DNA of 64,000 nt, taken from CAXMST01 sp963790085. GTDB taxonomy: Bacteria > Actinomycetota > Thermoleophilia > Solirubrobacterales > 70-9. Within the stretch, counting starts at the first letter, position 1, and each line of letters starts with the position of its first letter. Positions 42,529-51,502 of this stretch are shown here, in pieces. The notes under the pieces were generated by a model. It was not told where the DNA came from and did not search any database. It saw only the letters and a program-made list of their open reading frames with translations. The position numbers were made by a program, and so were the translations under genes. The stretch spans positions 61,863 through 125,862 of the forward strand of contig CAWBNH010000012.1 of the NCBI GenBank assembly GCA_963790085.1, given 5' to 3'.

Positions 42529-43512
42529 ATGAGCGAGCAGAAACTCGAGAACGTGATCATCGTCGGCGGCGCCTGCGCGGGCTACACGGCCGCCGTCTAC
42601 GCCTCGCGGGCCGATCTCGACCCACTCCTGATCGAGGGCTTCCAGTGGGGCGGACAGCTCCAGAACACGACCGACGTCGAGAACTACCCCGGCTTCCCCG
42701 AGGGCATCATGGGGCCCGAGCTGATGGCCCAGTTCCGTGCCCAGGCGGAGCGCTTCGGAACCCGGTTCATCACCGATGACGCGACCCGGGTCGAGCTCAC
42801 TGACGGCGGCATCCAGCGGGTCTGGGTCGGCGACGACTCATACCGCGCGAAGTCGGTGATCCTCGCGATGGGGGCACAGCCGAAGCAGCTGGGTGTCCCG
42901 GGCGAGACGGAGCTGGCGGGTGCCGGCGTCTCGACCTGCGGCGTCTGCGACGGGGCGTTCTTCAAGGGCGAGAAGGTGATCGTCGTCGGCGGCGGCGACT
43001 CGGCGATGGAGGACGCGATCTTCGTCGCGAAGTTCGCCGAGGAGCTGACGATCGTCCACCGGCGCGACGAGTTCCGCGCCTCGGCGATCATGCTCGAGCG
43101 CGCCGAGCAGGTGCCGAACATCGAGATGAAGACCCCGTTCGCGCCCGAGGAGTTCATCAAGGGCGAGAGCGGTCGGCTCGAGCGCGTGCGGCTCGTCAAC
43201 ACCGAGACCGGCGAGACCGAGGAGATCGAGGCGGGCGGCGCCTTCATCGCAATCGGGCACACCCCGGGCTCGCAGCTGGTCGAGGGGCAGGTTGCGCTCC
43301 ACGACAACGGCTACGTCAAGGTCGACGAGCCCTCGACGAGGACCAATCTCGGCGGCGTCTTCGCGGTCGGCGACCTCGTCGACCACACCTATCGCCAGGC
43401 GATCACCGCCGCCGGCTCCGGCTGCCGTGGCGCCCTCGACGCTGAGTGGTATCTGCGCGACACGCCGCCGACCGAGGAGCAGCTCGAGGCGGGCGCGACC
43501 GCTGAGGCGTGA
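42529..43512 (+). CDS. trxB: Thioredoxin reductase
   Basis: A 327-residue FAD/NADPH flavoprotein that reduces thioredoxin. The redox pair is Cys137-Cys140 in CGVCDG, the NADPH domain has VVGGGDSAMEDA and HRRDEFRAS (NADPH-type specificity), and the C-terminal FAD motif FAVGDLVDHTYRQAITAAGSG is intact. The N-terminal FAD motif reads GGACAG (13-18) where GxGxxG is usual, so the second Gly is Ala15 and an extra Cys16 sits beside the pyrophosphate. Length is normal. ATG at 42529 has GAGGAG six bases upstream. It is a single gene with its own promoter; thioredoxin itself is not in the window. Confidence 0.93.
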   Translation: MSEQKLENVIIVGGACAGYTAAVYASRADLDPLLIEGFQWGGQLQNTTDVENYPGFPEGIMGPELMAQFRAQAERFGTRFITDDATRVELTDGGIQRVWVGDDSYRAKSVILAMGAQPKQLGVPGETELAGAGVSTCGVCDGAFFKGEKVIVVGGGDSAMEDAIFVAKFAEELTIVHRRDEFRASAIMLERAEQVPNIEMKTPFAPEEFIKGESGRLERVRLVNTETGETEEIEAGGAFIAIGHTPGSQLVEGQVALHDNGYVKVDEPSTRTNLGGVFAVGDLVDHTYRQAITAAGSGCRGALDAEWYLRDTPPTEEQLEAGATAEA

Positions 43513-43621
43513 GCCGCGACGGCGCCCGCCGGGCACCAGCCCGGCCATCGCGCTTCGACGAATCGGCATCGACGCCCCGCTAGTGTTGTCGGCGAGGCCC
43601 CAGAGCAGGAGGTAGACGGCG

Positions 43622-44731
43622 ATGGCAGCAATCGAGAGCCCCGAGACGGTCGGAATCGAGCCGATCGGCGATTTCGAAGGGGCGGCCGCGACCTGGCCGC
43701 GTGGGGACCGACCCGCCGCGATTCGCGAGGCGGCCGCGGAGTTCCGGGCACGGTGGGCGCGGCCGGACAACCGCGTCCGCGCCGTGCGGACCGTCGACAT
43801 CGCCTCCGCCGGCTACCCCGCGAGCTTCGCCTTCGGCGGCGCGGCGCGTGGGGCGAACCCCTACATCAACATCATCAACCGCCTGCAGGTGATCCAGTTC
43901 GACGACCACGAGGGTCGGCTGCGAACGCTCGCCTATGAGCCGACGGTGACCGAGGGGCCCGCCGAGGCGCCGTTCTACGAGCAGATGATCGCTCGCTACG
44001 GCGAGTTCGTCTCCTACAAGGTGCTGGCGAAGATCTTCAACACCGTCGAGGAGGCGCTGCGCAAGACCGGCCTCGAGCCGGCCGACGTCGACTTCGTCAG
44101 CTTCGACCACCTGCACGTCCAGGACGTCCGCTTCGTGCTCGGGTCGACCGAGGCGGGCCGCGACGGCAAGGGCCCGATCCCGGCCCTGTTCCCGAACGCG
44201 AAGCTGATCACCCAGCGCCGGGAGTGGGACACGTTCAAGAGCCTGCATCCGATGCAGTGGGCCTGGTACGTCGAGCAGGGCATCGACGGGGTCCCGGAGG
44301 AGAACGTGGTCCTGATCGACGGCGACGCCGAGCTCGGCAGGGGCTGCGCCCTGATGGCGACGCCCGGGCACACGGACGGCAACCACTCGCTCTGCATCAA
44401 CACCCCCGACGGCGTCTGGCTGAGCTCGGAGAACGGCGTCTGCGCCGACAACTGGCACCCACGGATCTCGAAGATCCCCGGCGTCCGCAAGACTGCCGAG
44501 TTCTTCGGCCGCGAGGTGATCCTCAACTCGAACACGCTCGAGGACTCGATCGACCAGTACGACTCGATGATCAAGGAGAAGGCGCTGGCCGATCCCAACC
44601 CGCGCGATCCCCGCTATGTCAACGTCTTCCCCTCCTCGGAGATGGCGAGCTGGAAGCGCCAGTGGCCGATCGTGCCGAGCTTCACCTACGGCGGCATGAA
44701 CTACGGCGAGATCGAGCGACCGAGCGTCTGA
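43622..44731 (+). CDS. MBL-fold metallohydrolase, unknown substrate
   Basis: A 369-residue protein with the metallo-beta-lactamase metal motifs: FDHLHVQD (HxHxxD, about 161-168), ATPGHTDGNHS (about 249-259) and NGVCADNWHP (about 277-286) as the later ligand region. The long N-terminal part (about 130 residues) has no obvious domain. Members hydrolyse lactones, thioesters, nucleotides and others; none can be chosen here. AGGAGGT at 43606-43612 is an exact ribosome binding site about 9 nt before the ATG, the strongest in the window, suggesting high expression. TAGTGT at 43581-43586 may be the -10 box. Confidence 0.85.
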   Translation: MAAIESPETVGIEPIGDFEGAAATWPRGDRPAAIREAAAEFRARWARPDNRVRAVRTVDIASAGYPASFAFGGAARGANPYINIINRLQVIQFDDHEGRLRTLAYEPTVTEGPAEAPFYEQMIARYGEFVSYKVLAKIFNTVEEALRKTGLEPADVDFVSFDHLHVQDVRFVLGSTEAGRDGKGPIPALFPNAKLITQRREWDTFKSLHPMQWAWYVEQGIDGVPEENVVLIDGDAELGRGCALMATPGHTDGNHSLCINTPDGVWLSSENGVCADNWHPRISKIPGVRKTAEFFGREVILNSNTLEDSIDQYDSMIKEKALADPNPRDPRYVNVFPSSEMASWKRQWPIVPSFTYGGMNYGEIERPSV

Positions 44732-44809
44732 GCGGCGCCCGCGCGCCCGTCCGCCGCCAGAAGGAACTCTTATTGCGGGTGCCAAGTCGCGCACCTAAGC
44801 TGATCCGCG

Positions 44810-45757
44810 ATGCATCGCCGCGATTGGACCCTGCTCTTGATACTCGCGGCGATCTGGGGTTCGAGCTACCTGTTCATCGAGATCGGCCTGCGCGAGCTCT
44901 CGCCCTCGATGATCGTCTTTCTCCGGGTCGCCCTCGGCGCCCTGGTCTTGATTCCGATCGCCTGGCGGCGCGGCGCCCTGGAGGGCACGGGCACTGCCTG
45001 GGCGGTCCTGGCGCTGGTCGCGGCGGTGCAGGTCGTGGCGCCGTTCCTGTTGATCGCGGCCGGACAGCAGGAGATCCCATCGTCTCTGGCCGGGATCCTG
45101 GTCGCCTCGGTGCCGATCTTCACCGCGATCCTGGCGGTCTTCTTCGACCGCGAGGACCGTTCCGAGGGGCTGCGCCTGGTTGGGGTCCTGGTCGGAATCG
45201 CGGGCGTCGCGCTGTTGTTCGGCGTCGATCTCAGCGGCAGCACCTCGCTGCTTCTGGGCGGCGGCGCGGTGGTCCTCGCGAGCCTCGGCTACGCGGTGGG
45301 AGGCCTGATCACCAAGCGGCGGCTCGGCTCGCTGCAGCCGCTCGCCGTCGCCGCGCTGGTCCTGGCGATCTCAACGGTGCTCGCCGCCCCGGCCGCATTC
45401 GCGTCGGCGCCGGCCGCGCTGCCCTCGGTCGGCCCCCTGGCCGCCGTCGCGGCGCTCGGGCTGGTCGGCACCGGGGTCGCGTTCGCGATCTTCTACGGGC
45501 TGATCGCACGGGTCGGGCCCGCGCGATCGTTCATCGTCACCTATCTGGCTCCCGGATTCGCGGTGATCTACGGGGCGGTGCTGCTCGGCGAGGCGATCAG
45601 CGTCGCCACGCTCGCCGGCCTCGCTCTGATCCTGATCGGTTCCTACCTCGCGGCTGAGGGGCGGCTCCCCGGCCGCCGGCTGCCGCAACCCGTGCGCGGG
45701 CCGGACCATCCGGCCGCGGGAGGGCTCGCGCCCGAGAGCGAGCGTGCATCGGTCTGA
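44810..45757 (+). CDS. EamA/DMT-family transporter
   Basis: A 315-residue membrane protein with ten helices in two EamA repeats: DWTLLLILAAIWGSSYLFIE at the start of the first and GGAVVLASLGYAVGGLITKR at the start of the second, with FLRVALGALVL and the typical GEAISVATLAGLALILIGSYLA at the end. Such proteins export amino acids, nucleotides or other metabolites. The ATG follows TAAGCT (44796-44801) by 8 nt and has no Shine-Dalgarno, so leaderless initiation is likely. It converges with the crotonase gene across a 7-bp hairpin (45761-45791). Confidence 0.88.
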   Translation: MHRRDWTLLLILAAIWGSSYLFIEIGLRELSPSMIVFLRVALGALVLIPIAWRRGALEGTGTAWAVLALVAAVQVVAPFLLIAAGQQEIPSSLAGILVASVPIFTAILAVFFDREDRSEGLRLVGVLVGIAGVALLFGVDLSGSTSLLLGGGAVVLASLGYAVGGLITKRRLGSLQPLAVAALVLAISTVLAAPAAFASAPAALPSVGPLAAVAALGLVGTGVAFAIFYGLIARVGPARSFIVTYLAPGFAVIYGAVLLGEAISVATLAGLALILIGSYLAAEGRLPGRRLPQPVRGPDHPAAGGLAPESERASV

Positions 45758-45760
45758 CGC

Positions 45761-45791
45761 CGGTGGCGGCCCCGGCGCTCGGCGGCCACCG
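45761..45791. terminator. Weak stem between convergent genes
   Basis: CGGTGGC (45761-45767) and GCCACCG (45785-45791) can pair around a 17-nt GC-rich loop between the DMT transporter stop and the crotonase stop. There is no T-run; it may slow polymerase from both sides. Confidence 0.35.
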
Positions 45792-45792
45792 A

Positions 45793-46527
45793 CTAGCGGC
45801 CCTTGAAGTCGGGCGGCCGACCCTCGAGCAGCGCCTCGAGGCCCTCGATCCGGTCCTCGGTCGTCATCGTCCGCTCGAACAGCCGACGCTCGGCCTCGAG
45901 GCCGTCTGCCAGGCTCAGCTGCTCGGCGGCGAGCACCGCCTGCTTGCCGAGCCGGGTTGCGATCGGGGCGCGCGCGGCGACCTCCTCCGCCAGGTCGGTC
46001 GCCTGCTGGAGCCAGTCGGCCCTTCGCGTGACGCGGTTGACCAGCCCCCAGGCGTGGGCCTGCTCGGCGCTGAAGCGGCGACCGGTGAGCACCAGCTCCA
46101 TCGTCCGCTGCTTGCCGAGCACCCGGGCAAGCTGCTGGGTCCCGCCCCCTCCAGGGATGATTCCCAGCGTCGTCTCCGGCAGCCCGAACTGCGAGCGCTC
46201 GGCCGCCACGCACATGTCGCAGGCAAGCGCGAGCTCGCAGCCGCTGCCGAGCGCCCAGCCCGAGACGGCCGCGACGAGCGGCTTCGAGATCGCTGCCAGC
46301 CGCTGCCAGAAGGCGGCCGACGGGTGCTGGGCGCCCGCCTGCGGGCCGCGCTCGGACGGTCCCCGGAGCTCGGCGCCCGAGGCGAAGACATCCTCGGAGC
46401 CGGCGATCACGATGCAGCGGACCCGGTCGTCGCCGTCGAGGCGCTCGAGCGCGGCGGCGAGGTCGTCGGCCAGCGCCTGCCCGAGCGCGTTGCGGGCCTC
46501 GGGCCGGTCGATGCGAACGACCGCCAC
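45793..46527 (-). CDS. Enoyl-CoA hydratase family protein, true start possibly upstream
   Basis: A crotonase-fold protein (244 residues from GTG 46527) with VFASGAELRG, VSGWALGSGCELALACD and SQFGLPETTLGIIPGGGGTQ, so both catalytic Glu residues are present and hydratase activity is likely. From GTG 46527 it lacks the first beta strand of the family. The reading frame continues upstream with HELQVAVEGAV, matching that strand, but without ATG, GTG or TTG; the codon where Met is expected is ATT (46566-46564), inside the stop region of the acyl-CoA dehydrogenase gene. It is downstream in the same operon, so the two probably catalyse successive steps of acyl-CoA oxidation. Confidence 0.87.
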   Translation of the reverse strand: MAVVRIDRPEARNALGQALADDLAAALERLDGDDRVRCIVIAGSEDVFASGAELRGPSERGPQAGAQHPSAAFWQRLAAISKPLVAAVSGWALGSGCELALACDMCVAAERSQFGLPETTLGIIPGGGGTQQLARVLGKQRTMELVLTGRRFSAEQAHAWGLVNRVTRRADWLQQATDLAEEVAARAPIATRLGKQAVLAAEQLSLADGLEAERRLFERTMTTEDRIEGLEALLEGRPPDFKGR

Positions 46528-46558
46528 CGCCCCCTCGACCGCGACCTGCAGCTCGTGC

Positions 46559-47740
46559 TCAGGAATCGCGGGCTCCCTCCGCGTAGGGCAGGATCGCGTC
46601 GATGCCGGTCGCGTCGCGGCCGATGATCAGCTTCTGGATCTCCGAGGTGCCCTCGTAGAGGGTCGTGACCCGCGCATCACGGAGGTAGCGCTCGACCGGA
46701 TGATCGTCGACGTACCCGGACCCACCGTGGACCTGGATCGCGGCGTCGGCGCACTCGACCGCCGACTCGGTCGCGAACAGCTTCGCGATCGAGGTCTCGG
46801 TCGTGCTCGGGCGGCCCGCGTCCTTGAGCATCCCGGCGCGGAGCACGAGCAGGCGGGCGGCGTCGCGCTTGACGATCATCTCGGCGATCATCGCCTGGAC
46901 CAGCTGGAAGCGGGCGATCGGCACCCCGAACTGCCGGCGCTCGGTCGCGTAGGAGACCGAGGCGTCGACGCACCCGGCGCAGATCCCGACGCAGCCGGCG
47001 GCGACCGAGTAGCGGCCGTCGTCGAGCGCGCTCATCGCGATCTTGAAGCCGTCCCCGACCTCCCCGAGCAGGGCCGAGTCCGGGACCTCGACGGAGTCGA
47101 GGGCGAGCGCGGCGGTGTCGGAGGAGCGGAGCCCGAGCTTGCCGTGGATCTGCTCGGCGGAGAAGCCGGGGGAGTCGGTCGGCACCAGCAGGCAGACGAG
47201 CCCGCGGTGCTCGGCCGCCGGGTCGGTCTGGGCGAAGATCAGGGCGAGGTCGGCGACGTTGCCGAGCGAGATCCACATCTTCTGACCGCTGATCCGCCAG
47301 CCGCCGTCGATGCGCGTCGCCCGCGTGCGCAGGTTCGCCGCGTCCGATCCCGTGTCGGGCTCGGTCAGCCCGAAGCAGCCGAACGACCCCCCACTGCAGA
47401 GTGCCGGCAGCCAGCGGCGCTTCTGCTCCGCGCTGCCCCAGCGCTCGATCGAGCCGGCGACCAGCGAAGTCTGCACCGAGACGACCGTGCGGGCGGCGCT
47501 ACAGCCGCGCCCGATCTGCTCGAGGATCAGCGCGTAGCTGACCTGATCGAGGCCGCGTCCGCCGTACTCCTCGGCCACCGGCGCGCCGAGGTAGCCGAGC
47601 TCGCCGATCCGGCGGGCCATCTCGACGTCGAATCGCATCGCGCGGTCGTTGTCGCGCACCCGGGGCACGATGTAGCTGTCGGTGAACTCCCTGGCCCCCT
47701 GGGAGATCAGCTGCTGCTCCTCGCTGAGCTCGAGGTCCAT
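46559..47740 (-). CDS. Acyl-CoA dehydrogenase
   Basis: A 393-residue flavoprotein oxidising acyl-CoA to enoyl-CoA. The N-terminal helical part begins MDLELSEEQQLISQGAREF. The FAD-binding beta region has CFGLTEPDTGSDAANL and KMWISLGNVADLALIF. The C-terminal helices carry RRQFGVPIARFQLVQ, QVHGGSGY and the catalytic Glu in TTLYEGTSEIQKLIIGR. The length is typical. ATG at 47740 gives the family start and lies four bases after the stop of the aminotransferase gene. It forms an operon with that gene and the downstream crotonase. Confidence 0.94.
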   Translation of the reverse strand: MDLELSEEQQLISQGAREFTDSYIVPRVRDNDRAMRFDVEMARRIGELGYLGAPVAEEYGGRGLDQVSYALILEQIGRGCSAARTVVSVQTSLVAGSIERWGSAEQKRRWLPALCSGGSFGCFGLTEPDTGSDAANLRTRATRIDGGWRISGQKMWISLGNVADLALIFAQTDPAAEHRGLVCLLVPTDSPGFSAEQIHGKLGLRSSDTAALALDSVEVPDSALLGEVGDGFKIAMSALDDGRYSVAAGCVGICAGCVDASVSYATERRQFGVPIARFQLVQAMIAEMIVKRDAARLLVLRAGMLKDAGRPSTTETSIAKLFATESAVECADAAIQVHGGSGYVDDHPVERYLRDARVTTLYEGTSEIQKLIIGRDATGIDAILPYAEGARDS

Positions 47741-47744
47741 GTCG

Positions 47745-48548
47745 TTAGACCTGCTCGCCCCGGCGCTCGGCGCTGACCGCGTCCGCGAGCGCTGCGGCCG
47801 CTGCCGCCGCGGCGGGGCCACCGTCCGGCCGCGGCAGCTCGCTGCCGTCGATCGAGCGAATCGGCTGGATCTCGCGGGTGGTCGAGGCGAGGAACGCCTC
47901 GTGCGCGGACTTCAGCTCGGCGGTCGAGAACGCTCCCTCCTCGCAGGGCACCGCATCGACCACGATTCTGCGGGTGATCGAGTCGAGGATCCCCGTCTCC
48001 AGCGACGGCGTCCGCAGCGCGCCCGCCTCGCCGGCCCAGAACACCGACGAGGTCGGGGCTTCGAGGACGCGGCCCCCGGCGTCGACATAGACGGCCTCAT
48101 CGGCGCCGCGTCGAAGGGCGATCCGGGTCGCCTGCATGTTGGCCGCGTAGGAGATCGACTTGACCCCGGCCAGAATCTCGTTCGGGCTGAGTTGCACCAG
48201 TGCGATCCGGACCTGCGCCGACCACTGGGGCAGGCGCTCGACCAGCAGGATCCGACGCCCACCCCGGGTGATCACGATCCGCAGCATCGCCTCGGGCTCG
48301 CCGGCGTCGGCGAGCAGGGCCTCGATCTCATCGGCGAGCGCGGTCGCGTCGAACCGAAGCTCGATCGCCGCGGCGCTGTCGGCGAGCCGCTCGAGGTGCT
48401 CGGCGAGCCGGAACGGATGGCCCTCGTAGAGCTTGATCGCCTCGAAGGCGCCGTCGCCGCGCAGCAGCCCATCGTCGAGGACCGAGATCGTCGCCTCTTC
48501 GGGCGCGAGGATCCGGCCGTCGATGCTCGCTCTCAGCGGCTCAGCCAC
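47745..48548 (-). CDS. Class IV aminotransferase / aminodeoxychorismate lyase-like
   Basis: A 267-residue PLP enzyme of fold type IV: SIDGRILAPEEATISVLDDG near the start, the PLP Lys in GVKSISYAANMQA, and DEAVYVDAGGRVLEAPTSSVF with the family Glu. Candidates are branched-chain or D-amino acid aminotransferase, or 4-amino-4-deoxychorismate lyase (PabC); the sequence alone does not decide. GTG at 48548 follows TAGCTT (48556-48561) by 7 nt with no Shine-Dalgarno, pointing to a leaderless operon with the acyl-CoA dehydrogenase and crotonase. Confidence 0.86.
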   Translation of the reverse strand: MAEPLRASIDGRILAPEEATISVLDDGLLRGDGAFEAIKLYEGHPFRLAEHLERLADSAAAIELRFDATALADEIEALLADAGEPEAMLRIVITRGGRRILLVERLPQWSAQVRIALVQLSPNEILAGVKSISYAANMQATRIALRRGADEAVYVDAGGRVLEAPTSSVFWAGEAGALRTPSLETGILDSITRRIVVDAVPCEEGAFSTAELKSAHEAFLASTTREIQPIRSIDGSELPRPDGGPAAAAAAAALADAVSAERRGEQV

Positions 48549-48605
48549 GGCTCGCAAGCTAGCGCAGGGGCCGCCCCCTGCCGCGGCGGGCTCTATGCTC
48601 GAACG

Positions 48606-48947
48606 GTGGAGTTCGCGCTGGTCACCGGCGGCATGATCGCGTTCATCGTCCTCGTCCTGGTCGTCCTCGGGCGCGCCTACCCGGGGAGTGGAGCCGATCT
48701 GCTCGACTGGAAGCCGACCCGCGACTACGAGACCGAGGTCCAGCTCGAGCAGGACGACATCGCGCAGATGCTCGCCGCCCAGAACGAGTATCGGCGCCGT
48801 CGCGGGGCGCCGGAGCTGACCGAGCGAGACGCCGAGCGGATGGCGCAGGAGGACAACCGCGCCCGGAAGGGAGCGCGGGGCGCCGATCAGGCGTCGCTCG
48901 CCGAACTCGAGGACGAGCTTCGCCGCGGCTCGCAGAAGCGCGACTGA
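48606..48947 (+). CDS. Single-pass membrane protein with charged helical tail
   Basis: A 113-residue protein: one N-terminal membrane helix (MEFALVTGGMIAFIVLVLVV onward), then a highly charged, helical cytoplasmic part (DWKPTRDYETEVQLEQDDIA, ERDAERMAQEDNRARKGAR). No family is recognised. GTG at 48606 follows TATGCT (48594-48599) by only 6 nt, so the transcript should start at or very near the GTG. It is divergent from the aminotransferase gene; the two -10 boxes are about 30 bp apart. Confidence 0.7.
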   Translation: MEFALVTGGMIAFIVLVLVVLGRAYPGSGADLLDWKPTRDYETEVQLEQDDIAQMLAAQNEYRRRRGAPELTERDAERMAQEDNRARKGARGADQASLAELEDELRRGSQKRD

Positions 48948-48950
48948 GCC

Positions 48951-49442
48951 GTGGCCCGGGCGCTGCTCGTGGGCTGCGGCTGCTGCGCCCGAGAGGCGGG
49001 CTCGATCCTGCTCGAGCGGGGCTGGGCGGTGCGCGGCACCAGCCGTTCGGCCGAGGGCCTCGAGGCGATCGCCGCCGCCGGCATCGAGCCGGCCGAGGCC
49101 GATCCCGACCGGGTCGGGACGCTGACCGTGCTGCTCGGCGACGTCACCGTCGTCGCCTGGCTGCTCGGCGGCATTCCGGCCGACCCCGAGCAGCTCCGGC
49201 GGCTGAACGACGAGCGGCTTGAAAGCATGCTCGCGGCGCTGGTCGACACCCCGGTCCGGGGCTTCGTCCACGAGGCGACCCCCGGCTCGGGCGCGCGGGC
49301 CCCAGGCCCCGGCGAGGCGCTGGTCGAGGACGCGGCATCGCGCTGGCGGATCCCGACCCGCACCGTCGCTGCCGAGCGCGCGCAGCCGTCTGCCTGGGCC
49401 GCCGCGGTCGCCGACGCGGTCGCGGCAGTCGTCGGACTCTGA
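48951..49442 (+). CDS. Short Rossmann-fold protein (atypical SDR-like)
   Basis: A 163-residue protein starting ARALLVGCGCCAREAGSILL, which fits a dinucleotide-binding beta-alpha-beta unit with a glycine- and cysteine-rich loop, followed by GWAVRGTSRSAEGLEAI and a strand DVTVVAWLLGG. No catalytic Tyr-Lys pair is seen and the protein is half the normal SDR length. Function unknown. GTG at 48951 lies three bases after the previous stop, so the two genes are probably co-translated. Confidence 0.65.
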   Translation: MARALLVGCGCCAREAGSILLERGWAVRGTSRSAEGLEAIAAAGIEPAEADPDRVGTLTVLLGDVTVVAWLLGGIPADPEQLRRLNDERLESMLAALVDTPVRGFVHEATPGSGARAPGPGEALVEDAASRWRIPTRTVAAERAQPSAWAAAVADAVAAVVGL

Positions 49443-49529
49443 GCCGTCGGGCGGGGCGGGCAACCCGGGTATGCTCGGTCCGTCGCAGGACTGGACAGGT
49501 CCGCAACTCCGAGACAAGGGAATGAGCTG

Positions 49530-50375
49530 ATGGGCGCTTACGCGAAGGACGTGCTGGTCGAGACCGACTGGGTCGCCGAGCATCTCGACGACGACGGGAT
49601 CCGGATCGTCGAGGTCGACGAGAACCCGGGCCTCTACGCCGAGGCACACATACCTGGGGCGATCGGGTTCGACTGGAAGCAGGACCTCCAGGACCCGGTC
49701 CGGCGTGACTTCCTCGGCCCGGAGGAGTTCGGTGCGCTGATGGGCAGCCGCGGCATCTCCAACGATCACACGGTCGTCCTCTACGGCGACCGCAACAACT
49801 GGTTCGCGGCCTATACCTACTGGTACTTCCGCTACTACGGCCACGACAAGGTGAAGCTGATGAACGGGCCGCGGGAGAAGTGGATCGCCGAGGAGCGCGA
49901 GACCGCGACCGAGGTCCCGAGCTATCCGGCGGCCGCCTTCGTCGCCGGTGGTCCCGTCGATGAGATCCGGGTCCGGCGCGAGGACGTGCTCGCGGCGCTC
50001 GGCTCGAGCACCGCGATGGTCGACGTTCGCAGCCCGCAGGAGTACTCGGGCGAGCTGATCGCGATGGCGGGCTACGAGCAGGAGGGCGCGCAGCGAGCCG
50101 GGCACATCCCGGGCGCGGCATCGGTGCCGTGGGCGCAGGCGGTGGCCGAGGACGGCACCTTCAAGTCGGCCGACGAGCTGCGCGAGCTCTACACCGGCAA
50201 GGGCGTGATCGGCTCCGGCGAGCCGGTGATCGCCTACTGCCGGATCGGCGAGCGCTCGGCCCACACCTGGTTCGTGCTCAGCGAGCTGCTCGGCGAGGCC
50301 GACGTTCGCAACTACGACGGCTCCTGGACCGAGTGGGGCAACCTGGTCGACGTGCCGATCGAGAAGGACGTCTAG
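49530..50375 (+). CDS. Thiosulfate/3-mercaptopyruvate sulfurtransferase (CysA-like rhodanese)
   Basis: A 281-residue protein of two rhodanese domains. The N-terminal inactive domain has ETDWVAEHLDDDGIRIVEVD and EAHIPGAIGFDWKQDLQD; the C-terminal domain has the catalytic Cys in AYCRIGERSAHTWF (near 237), the loop typical of actinobacterial CysA-type thiosulfate sulfurtransferases. It moves sulfane sulfur to cyanide or other acceptors. ATG at 49530 has AAGGGA upstream and TATGCT at 49470-49475 as probable -10, giving a ~50-nt leader. Confidence 0.92.
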   Translation: MGAYAKDVLVETDWVAEHLDDDGIRIVEVDENPGLYAEAHIPGAIGFDWKQDLQDPVRRDFLGPEEFGALMGSRGISNDHTVVLYGDRNNWFAAYTYWYFRYYGHDKVKLMNGPREKWIAEERETATEVPSYPAAAFVAGGPVDEIRVRREDVLAALGSSTAMVDVRSPQEYSGELIAMAGYEQEGAQRAGHIPGAASVPWAQAVAEDGTFKSADELRELYTGKGVIGSGEPVIAYCRIGERSAHTWFVLSELLGEADVRNYDGSWTEWGNLVDVPIEKDV

Positions 50376-50459
50376 GCCGCCGGAGCGCGGCATTGACCGC
50401 ACCAGGTTTGAGGAGTACCGTGTCCGGCGTTGAGGGTCGGCTCGAGGTCGGAGGCGTGG

Positions 50460-51502
50460 ATGAAAGCTCGTGGAGTTTCGGCGGTAGCGAGCCTGGCGCT
50501 CGTCGGTGGGCTGCTCGCGCTCGCGGGCAGCGCTGAAGCGGCCTCGCTCGAAGGCGACTACCGGTTCGACGACAACCTCAGCTCCTCGCTCGTCGGAGCG
50601 CCGCCGCTGACCACGATCGGTCCGGGTCCGGTGGGCTTTGAAACGCGGACCGTCGCCGGGAGCCCGGACCGCGTCCTGGTCTTCCCGGCGGGCACCGGGG
50701 TGCAGCTGCCGGCCGGTGTGGTCGACCCCGCCGAGTACTCGGTGATCGCCACGTTCGAGCTCGACGATACGGACAGACTATCAGGCGAATCATCCAGTTC
50801 GAGACCTTCGACGCCGACAGCGACGCCGGCTTCTACAACTACTCGACCGAGCTCGACTTCTACTCGGTCGCCGGCGACGAGGTCGAGGGACCCCCGGGGG
50901 CGCTCGCCAACGACGTCTTCGCTGACATCACCTTCACCCGGGCAGCCGATAAGACGATTCACGCCTACGCCGGCGACGCCGAGCAGCTGACCCTGATCGA
51001 CAGCTTCGACGAGGCGCTGATCGGAATCGACGGGCTTCGCTTCTTCAAGGACAACTCGAACACCGAGGAGTCGGCGGGCTCGGTCGCCCGGATCCGTGTC
51101 TATGACGGCGTCCTGACCCCCGCCGAGATCGCGACGATCCGGGCGACGGGCGGTCTGCCGGCGACCGGCGGAGCGATGGGCAAGCCGAGGCTGGCCCCGA
51201 AGAAGGCGCGGAAAGCGAAGAAGGTCGATTCGGCGATCACGGTGTTCTGCCCGAGCGAGGGGGTCAGCTGTGGCTTGAAGGGGAAGCTGAAGCGGGCCAA
51301 GAAGCAGAGGGGCGTGCCGGCCGTGCTCGGGAAGCTGAGTTCTGAGGTTGACGCCGGCGGCGCCGCTCACCCGAAGATCAAGCTCAGCAAGAAGGGCCGC
51401 AGGGCGGTCAAGCGGAAGGGCAGGATCAAGATCAGGGCCGAGGTGAAGATCACGCCCGCCTCGGGCAAGTCGCTTGTCGTCGGCAACGCCGGCAAGATCT
51501 AG
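50460..51502 (+). pseudogene. Secreted LamG/concanavalin-like protein, frameshifted
   Basis: Frame 1 from ATG 50460 (with GGAGG at 50450-50454) encodes a signal peptide (MKARGVSAVASLALVGGLLA) and the start of a LamG-type domain up to ATFELDDTD near 50774. From there that frame turns to Ser/Thr/Arg nonsense and ends at 50990. The frame one step over continues the domain from 50777: TIRRIIQFETFDADSDAGFY, FFKDNSNTEESAGSVARIRV and TPAEIATIRATGG, then a Lys-rich C-terminal module (about 51170-51502) with two cysteines. A single-base deletion near 50770-50780 explains it. It is either a real recent mutation or an assembly error. The intact product would be a secreted carbohydrate-binding or adhesion protein. 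Confidence 0.8.

Noticed and set aside
49471..49530. 19-codon leader frame before the rhodanese gene (cysteine attenuator)
   Set aside because: It has no Cys codons, and its ATG lies inside the TATGCT -10 box, so it would not be on the transcript.
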